A DNA stretch of 64,000 nucleotides from Ianthella basta. Taxonomy: Eukaryota; Porifera; Demospongiae; Verongiida; Ianthellidae. Position 1 is the first letter of the stretch; every line of letters starts with the position of its first letter. A program made the position numbers and the translations under genes. Positions 45,001-54,000 of the stretch are shown one piece after another. The stretch covers positions 9,725,714-9,789,713 of the forward strand of contig OZ025869.1 of the NCBI GenBank assembly GCA_964019415.1. The letters run 5' to 3'. The notes beneath the pieces were generated by a model, which was not told the DNA's origin, did not search any database, and worked only from the letters and a program-made list of their open reading frames with translations.

Positions 45001-48000
45001 CCAAATAGCAAAGATAAACATACGTGCCGAAGGTGCTCGAATCAAATACCGAGCAAATTCAAACCATGTCATCTTTCTATCTTGCACCAATGTTTCTAAT
45101 GTCTCAGACAATATCTGCTTCCCTTGATCAGAGCGCATGAACTTGCTGGCTTTTCCACCTAACACTTCCCTCAAAATGCCGGGAAGTACATCTTTATGTG
45201 CAGTCTTCATGCAACTCTGAATGAAGGCCACAATTTCTACAAAGCAAACCAGAACAAAGATCAATACAACAAAGATCTCAAAACTTGAACCCAATGCACT
45301 GCACACTGCACTAATTGTATCAGCATACCTTGCCATGCCTCCTGTTTCACTGGAGGCGTTCCATTCGTATAACTACGTGATTCAGCTGTGTAATGACAAA
45401 AACAGTTAGCTCCCACACACAGCTGCCAATGCTAGTGTTCAGGCATTAGCACACAAACATACAAGTGCAGAGTAAGTTCAAACACTTCATGTACACCCCT
45501 AGCCATAGGCTTTGTCCTCCAGCTGACTTCCAACGCCATGATAACTAATGTACATCTTATTATGATCATGGATAGTAGAGTATAAAAAACATACTATCCA
45601 TGTTATAATGGAGCTAGGCCACTTTTTGTCTGCACTAATCTCCGGAACCATGCGAAGGATTTGCAGATGATGGGGTTTGACTTTCTGTGCACTCACCGGA
45701 GGGTGACCTAGGCTGGGTTTTTGTGCGAACGCTTGCGACATGAAGGGTTTTCGGCATTTTGCCATGCTTAATTGTGGGTGGCCATCTTTGTTTTACAGAT
45801 GAAAGCGAGGCAGATTGTGGAAGTTACAGAGCATTCAGTTGCCCACGAACTCCTGTTCAGAAGATGGGACTGTTTCATTGCCATGGGTTTTAGCTAGAAG
45901 TGAAAGGCTGTGGGTGACATAAGCTATATAGCGGAAAGCACCATCTACGGAGAAGTCTTCAAGAAGACCAGCTCAAAGGCAAAAAATGGGCATCAAGAAA
46001 TCCGGGTTGGCCATTGCACAATACGCTTCATACTGCATGGTTCTGTGTGTATGTATACATGCGTGTGTACGTATTTGTGCGGGAGTGGGGGGAGAGTCTC
46101 ATACTCCATGGCGCTTAGCACTTTTCTGGGTCTTAACAAGAACTGCCCTCATATGATCACAAACTACATTGAGCATGCTCTCCAGTGATGTGCAGCAATG
46201 TAACTCAAGCGTACTGAGGAGAGTGGCACGACCCACAAAGTAAGTGAAACACTCCAGCTTCCAAAGCAACGGCTGCCAATAGGACACCTTTCATAATGTG
46301 AACCTGTGTATACCTAGCTGCTGCGGCATGCCTTGGTGTAAACCAAGCTACGTAGCTAGCACAAAAAGAGCTGTCACACGAGCAGCCGGTGCACAAACAG
46401 CTGGTGCTTGGTGAGTCAGCGGGAGGATGCGCTTCTACATAATGATTCCAAATCACAAAAGCATTTCAATTGCTTGCAACATGATTCTAAATCCCATACA
46501 TGTACATTGCACGTAGTAAATATGTTGTCATAACAGCCTTATACCTTTTCATAATAATAATTATGTGCTTGTCACTGCGCATTACTTCAGTTCTAGTCAG
46601 ATGGCAACCCAACGAAGTAGGATTAATGCTTGGTGGTGAAAGAGCATAACGAAAAGGCTCATGTGTGCTGGACAGTGCTTCTGGCTCCTTGTATCATTGT
46701 TGGTTACATCATAAAGATGAGAGAGGGGAGATGATTTTGATTGGGTCAGAGAACAGCTTTGCATCTATGTAATAGTTAAATGCTGATCAAGAGGTGTCTC
46801 TGAGATCTAGAGCACGAGGCACGAGGGTGCGAAGCGCCTGAGTACCGAGTGGTCTAAATCTTCAGAGACACTGATTGGTCAGCATTTAAGTGTTATAGAT
46901 CTCAAATGATTGGGTAAGGAGCCGGCAGCGAATCAGTTTACGTACTTGTCCTTGCGTCATCATGTGTCTACTGGAAGTAGTTAGCTACTCCTGACAATGG
47001 CGGAGAAAACGTCGTGTGATTCGGGTCTCAAGTTGGGTTGTTTATCTTGCAGCAGATGTTTTCTACATGGATGCAGTGCGTCAGCTAAGCCTAAGCTGTC
47101 AGCCACAGCGTTTCCTAGAGCTGTGTACGTAGCTACCAAAGCCTGGTCCCTGCGTAGCTTGTAACCAGCTGCAATTCCAATTTCTTGGCTCTGGTTCGTA
47201 GCCAGATTGTTGCTGTACCCTGTTTATCGACGAAACAAGTAAGCCGGGTGACCTGTGCATTGTATCGTATGTTATGGCGCTACAAATGTTATCACAGCTG
47301 CAGTTCTGTTCAGTTGCAGGGATCTACGGGTTTTAGACACCCGGTATCTAAATCATTTAGATCCCGTGTGAAATACAAGAGAAAAGTCTACGAGTTTTAG
47401 AAACATTGCTTAGAACGCATGTTACCATGGTTATGGGATCTATACTAGTTTAAATGCTGACCAATCAATGTCCTAGTCTCGCGTAGCCAGATCGCTTCTC
47501 CTCTCCATTTCATATTATGATGTCATCGGTCAGGGAGAAGGGTCTGGTACATTGCCTATGCGCCGCTTGTGCAGAGACCCCCGGAACTAGGGGGTGATAA
47601 TTGCATTCTCGCCTACGTGTTACCAGGCAACCGCCCGCCCACAACTACCAGTGTTGCACAAGCCGTGGCAATGAAGGCCGTCATTCACTCGGCACTGAGT
47701 TTTTAGCCTTCGCAGTTCGAGCGATTTCGCTAGGCAAAGCCTTTTCGTAGCTGCTACACGCCGATCGAGTCATGGCCTTCATTGCCACGGCTGGCGAAAC
47801 ACCGGTAGTTGTGGGCGGGCGTTTGCCTGGTAACGCGTAGACATAGAATGCAATTATCACCCCCTAGTTCCGGGGGGTCTCTGCACAAGCGGCGCATAGG
47901 CAATGTACCAGACCCTTCTCCCCGACCAATGACATCATAATATAAAATGGAGGGGAGAAGCGGTCTGGCTACGCGAGATTATCAATGTCCTATGATTTTG

Positions 48001-51000
48001 ACCACTCAGCCTAAATCCCACAGACACTTCTTGGTTGGCATTTAATTATTACAAGATTAGAAACTGCCCAAAACAGCATCTCTGACCTCACAAAAAGTGC
48101 CGAGGAGTGCTACAACTACGTAGTGTGTCCTAAACTGCTTGTAATACAACACCGATGTCAATGTCTCACAGAAACAAACAGCACTCTTCATTCTTTCTAC
48201 ACCACATCTTCAAATGCTTCCACTGAAGCTCCAAAGCTTCACTGTCTGTTAAACCCTGTTCACACAGGCATCTAATCTACATTAACAAGGTGTCAATGTA
48301 TGTCAAATCAGCAAATGGTTGTTCTCAACTGATTTGTTTTGAACTTAATCCCCCTTCACATGGCTATTCGAAACAGGTTTGGTGCATCCACACTGGGCAC
48401 TTAAACTAGTTTGAAACCATTATAGAACTGTCCAATGGTTTCTACCAGTATATGTAAACCACCTCAGGAGCATGTATGTAAACCACTTCGCAGAAACCAT
48501 TTTGGACGTGTGATAAAAAGGCTACCAAATGACAGAATTGGAGCTAACACAAGAAGTCTCAACTTCTAAGAACAAGCAGGAAATTCAGCTAGAGCTGCAG
48601 AGGACAGAATGGAACAATCAAGTTTTAGCCAGATCAAAATGAAATTTTATCCTGCTCAGGTCTCAAGGACTGTTTCAGACCCAAAGCACCAGCCACTGCA
48701 CTGCACATGATGATTGCGGTCACAATTTTGTGCAAATTCTCCTGTTGGTTGAAGAAAGTCTGCAATCGTCTTCGCATAGTTACTATACTCCTCTGCCTAT
48801 TAGAACGTCTTCACAGTTGCGACCTTCAGCAAACTATCAAGAAACACAGAAAGAAAGAGCTCCATTGCTGCTACCTTACTGTACACCTAATCAAATAATA
48901 AATGATTTCACAGAGGCCCATAGCTGCATTTTGCTATGCCTCTGTCACCCTAGTACGAGTCACCATGCAAACACAACTGCTTCTGTGAGTCTCACGGCTT
49001 GGAGCTGAAAACAACCTTTATACATCTTTAGTAATTTAAGATTCAAAGCAAGAACTAAAGGGAAAGTAAGAACTAAAGGGATCTGCAGTGACTACAAATG
49101 GTTGTAGTGAAATAACGGAATCTGTTGGGTAAGCCATCGAGAAAAGTGGCAAACCACTTGCTTCTATATGAGATGAACGAGCATTAGAATACTAGAACTG
49201 CTCATGGGTCTGTTTAGGATGCACAATGCAGCATTCTCCACCACCATAAGCATCACACACCTTGCTCCGTTTGCTGAGGAGGATTAGCTGTGGCAGCTGT
49301 GACAGGTGCTTGTGCCTCATGAAGACTTCTATCATGCTCAGCTGAAGCTGACTGAGGAAGTGGTGGCCCATCAGGATCTGGTGCAGACGAATAGGTGTTT
49401 GACATGGTAGTCATAGGCTGTTGTTGGACTGGTTGTGATAAACCTGAGAAAAGCGAATTATGCAAATCAGAGAAGCATAGCACACAACACATTTGCAACA
49501 GTAGAGTAATCATTCCACTACGAGGGTGACTACTGAAATAGACACCACATTCTAATGTATAAAGCAGGAATGGGATGAGGTGGCATGCCCACACTGATAG
49601 TGGATGTCCACTGCTCTTACATCACTGCATGGCACTGCACAGGGCAATAGTCCAGCTCAACTACTATCAGAGAGTACGATAGTACTCTCTATGTAGGGAT
49701 GGTACAGGGTGTTTCGAATTCACAATACATTGGCATAGAGACGAAATCGCGAAAAGCGTCGAAAACCGCCAAAATGAGGCTTCGTAGGGCTAAATACGAA
49801 ATATTCATACACTAAACTGACCTGGAAGGCAAGCGAACGTGGCCTGTCAGCCAGAAAATGACACTCGAAAACATCCATTTTTGTCTTCATATTTTTCATA
49901 TTCTTCTTCATATTCTTCTTCGCCAGTTGTAACTGACGAACAGAATTAGCTATCGAACTAATTCGAAGACAAAACTACTGCAAATTAACCGAACTGTATT
50001 CTTTCGTAGTATAGGGTCCGAAAGCGTATTGTTCACACATTGGGGTTACCGAGTCTTTTGGGAGACGTTGCTACGCACAAGACGCCATTTTATAATGACG
50101 TCGGGGAACGGCAGTTTTCGGCCTACTGTTCCTTCCGTTTCTGTCTAAAGGCCAGCCAACGCCATTAGGAGGCCGTTTGAGGTGTATACGAGACAAGGGC
50201 TTAGGCCGAAGTTAGCTTGCGGGTTGTTTCAAAAGGACATCGGTGAACGTGCGTGTCCCGCCATTTTTAATTAGTACTCGGCTAACTTCCGGTCACTGTT
50301 TCTAAGCTCTTAGGTGGGCTGGCACAAAAGCTAGGGGATAGCTGACACCTCGAGCTACAGGATTACAGAAATAAGGTCCTATACTGTAATCTGCATGGAT
50401 GTCCTCTAGTGGTACTTAGCATGTGCAGCTTGCACACCATAAAAAGTACAGAAACTAGAAATATTAAAAATTTTCTACAAAAATAGCAAGGATGTAGGGA
50501 TGGCACAAAAAGTACAGAAACAAGTAATGGCTGTTACACAGTGGAGCATTAACCATGGTCCCTACACTCAAGGGTGTAGGACTATAAGGTGCGACATTCT
50601 TGCATGTAGGGACCATGGTTAATGCTCCACTGTGTAACAGCCATTACTTGTTTCTGTACTTTTTGTGCCATCTCTACATCCTTACTATTTTTGTAGAAAT
50701 TTTTTATTATTTCTAGTCTATACTTGTGAATTGCTTAACCCTACAAGCACAGATGACGAATAAAGTGGAATCATTTGTAAACTGTAAGTATTAAAGACCA
50801 CTTGACATGACATGACACGAGGAACAATTTATGAGTGTTCTTCTCAGGCCATGAGGCTTCAGAGCACGTACAATAGTGACAGTGTTTCCTGTCAGCAACC
50901 TTACCCGGTCTTCTGGTGGTGCCCGAGGAATACAAAAACTGTTGCAGTTTGAGCGAAGTATCACACGTCATTCTCAGTGTAGCATAAGCCTAAACAAACT

Positions 51001-54000
51001 GTGTATAGGCTTCAGTAAGTACAAGAAAGACACTCAGCCTGTTTCGTGACAGTACCACTTACTGCTCTCCTTATTTTGGCTGTTCGAGCTGGAGAAATAA
51101 CTAACATGATGCAAACATTACCGAACATCACTATCTTCCTCGCTGGCAGCCCTAATCTGTGTGCAGAGTCCAGTTTAGGTTTAGCAGTAAGCTATAACTG
51201 CTGTTGTCGAAGGTGCTGTTCAACTCTCAGTCTTCTGACAACTTCTCTCCTTCGCTACAATGGTTGTACAGTCGTACGGTCATCAACAGTGACAAAACAC
51301 TTTCTTGTTGCTAGTAAGAGGCCATCTAACAAAGTATGTGCGAACATAGAACTGCTTGTTATGGTACGAGGCAACATCCTACATCTCTCATAATGCTTAC
51401 AGAGCCAATACATACCCCTTTATCCTTAATCCTTAATATATTTAATCTTTTCCAGTCTGTGCATTCGTTTGTTCATTCATTTGCTTGTGCGTGGCATTAA
51501 AAACGGGCATTTGATTGGACGACGCAATGACGTAACCACAAACATGGCCGCTCTGGCAGTGTGCATGTGTCTCACCGCCAGCCGTCTCTTAGACACTCCG
51601 CGCTCCTCAGTTTGTGCCTCCCAGGCATGATGCACACTTGCACAGAAGTTTACTGTTATTGTCTGGTGCAAGGAAACTGCTCTGGTTATCGGTGCGTGGG
51701 TATTGTTGTTTTGCTATTTGGGTACTTTAGCTGTCAGCGTTCCGAGCTGCTGAAAGCTCTTTCTCTATTACGAAGTAAGCTATTGGGCAGAAAGCTTGCT
51801 TGGCTTAGGCACTGCCTTATTGGCTAAGGAAAGACATAACCAAGCAATTCCTTTAACATGGTGTAGGTGTAGCTAGCTATATGTATATGTGCATGCAAGT
51901 GCATGACAGTGGCCAATGTCAGTGCAAACAAGATCAGCACTATACCCAGGCAGTGTCACCCAGCTACAATCACCCAAATGGTGATGGATGACCTGCATTG
52001 TCTACTGGGCGACTTGACGTGGAGCGAGCATGGCGGAAGGTTGTGTTTGCTCGTATGCATAAACACCTACTTCTCATATATGCACACACTCCAGTCCAAC
52101 CATTACATGCAATACAAATGCATGTACATGCACAGTGCAAGCCCACATATATACCTTGTGAAGCACTCTCCACTGTATAAGACTGGAGTCTTGCAGCTCT
52201 TCTGTCTTCAACTGGTTGTGAAACAAGTGAATCCTGCCTTTCCATCATTGTAGAGACTGCAAAAATGGTAGTGTAATGTAGCCTACTCCACTGCTATGCT
52301 GCATGATAATTATAGCATTGAACAAGCAGGCAATCAGTGACAAACCTTTCCCTGATTGCCAAGTAGGATGATATGTGGTGGCTGTTCCATCTTCTTGTCC
52401 TACATGAAGCCCTCTGTCACGCTCAGCAAAAGCTAACTGCGAATTTGATGGACACCCAGGAACGGCTGCTGATGGATGAGTACCATCCGTTGTAAATGCA
52501 TGGGGCTGTAGGCCTGGTGTTGCTAAAGCTAGAAAGAACAGAGTGAAACAATTCGAGTATAAGCCCGGTAATACAACATATTTGCAACAGCCAAGTGTCC
52601 ATTTAACTACAGACCTGGCAGTGTTCATACATTCATTGTCCAAGTGTACAAAGATACGTATCAACAGACAGCAGGATTACAAGAAACAAACTGAAGGGAC
52701 AAGACAACCGCTCTCTGCAACAAACAAGTGGTTACTACACAGGGGTTGGTTCACATGTGTTCTTATCTGAACCACTTCCAGTGACACCTGCACGGTTCTG
52801 TTAGGCCTTCCATACAGACTAACTGACGGTGCCACTGGACAATACAGGTTGCATAGAGGCACCTGGTGGCCACGACGAAGACCAGCGAGAAACCACCTGT
52901 GCCACAGCTGCTCGAGTTGCATGTAGATCACAAGAGTCACCTGACCGGACATTGTGTACGGCGGAACAGGAATCAGTGCTGACATGGCATATTAGTGTCC
53001 AGTCGACAGGCACCCCCTTTAGCAGTTGCCTTCAGTCACTTGCAGCTAGCATTAATTCATTACTGTAGCTGTTAGCTTACAACTAGTTGAATGTAGAAGC
53101 CGTCAGCCCTGACATATATACTAGTATGTTATGCTAAGAAGCCCCAATAGGGCAAACACAACTACAGTGGAACCCTGCTTTGTGGACACCCTGGAAAAGT
53201 GGACACCTCCATTTATGCAACTTTTGAAAATCTTAATGAATGGCCCTATTCTATCATTCCAAGCTTCGTGAAAACGAGGACAATCCTTTAATCTCTACTG
53301 TGGACAGCACCTGGTGCACTGGACTATACAACACTGCATAAACCTCACCCGATAATCCAGACAGTTACAAGAGCTGCCAGAAATGGTGCACTTGAGATTG
53401 TGTAATAGATGGACATCGAGACATACATACCATACCTTTGAAATGCGGACACCTCTGTGATCAGAACATCATGTTCTGATGGTTGTCCACATTATAGGGG
53501 TCTCACTGTATCTCTATGGCTATTTCGTTTGGCTCAACCTGACAAGCAATCACTGGTTGCTACTCAGTAGGCTGAGCATGCCCACCTCAGCGTATTGTAG
53601 TAGGCTGATTATTTCCAGAAATGCTTCAATTCCCAACTCCTATCAATGGTGCTTACTATGAATGATGCTCCGTACTTGGTATTGACAGCCCAAAGTACGT
53701 ACACTGCCACTCACTGACAAATGCCTACATATGAAACTTGAGAGCATGCACACTCACTCTCTTTCTGGATTTCTTCAGCAATACTGGCATGCTGAGCAGC
53801 ACCACCGCAATCTTGTGTATCCAAAAGGGACTTGTACAAGGCAAAAAGAACAGCCTGGGGATTTCGTCTAAGTGCACTAGTGACAATTTCCTTGAACTGG
53901 GGTTTATCAGCAGTAAGTGCATTCAATTCATCCTCGGCAAACAAACTGAAATGTTTATCAACAAGCTCAGTAGATACTGAACCCCACTCAATGCCCTTGA

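Larger units (their letters stand above)
45386..49260. other. Gene B intron with nested mobile elements
   Basis: A 3.9-kb intron. It holds the dispersed repeat 46590-46900, a small ORF beginning in a GGCGG context (46997-47164), the foldback 47475-47980 inserted in an older repeat, and about 1 kb (48250-49200) without recognised features other than a possible GTTCACAC-ended MITE near 48255-48520. Confidence 0.5.
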
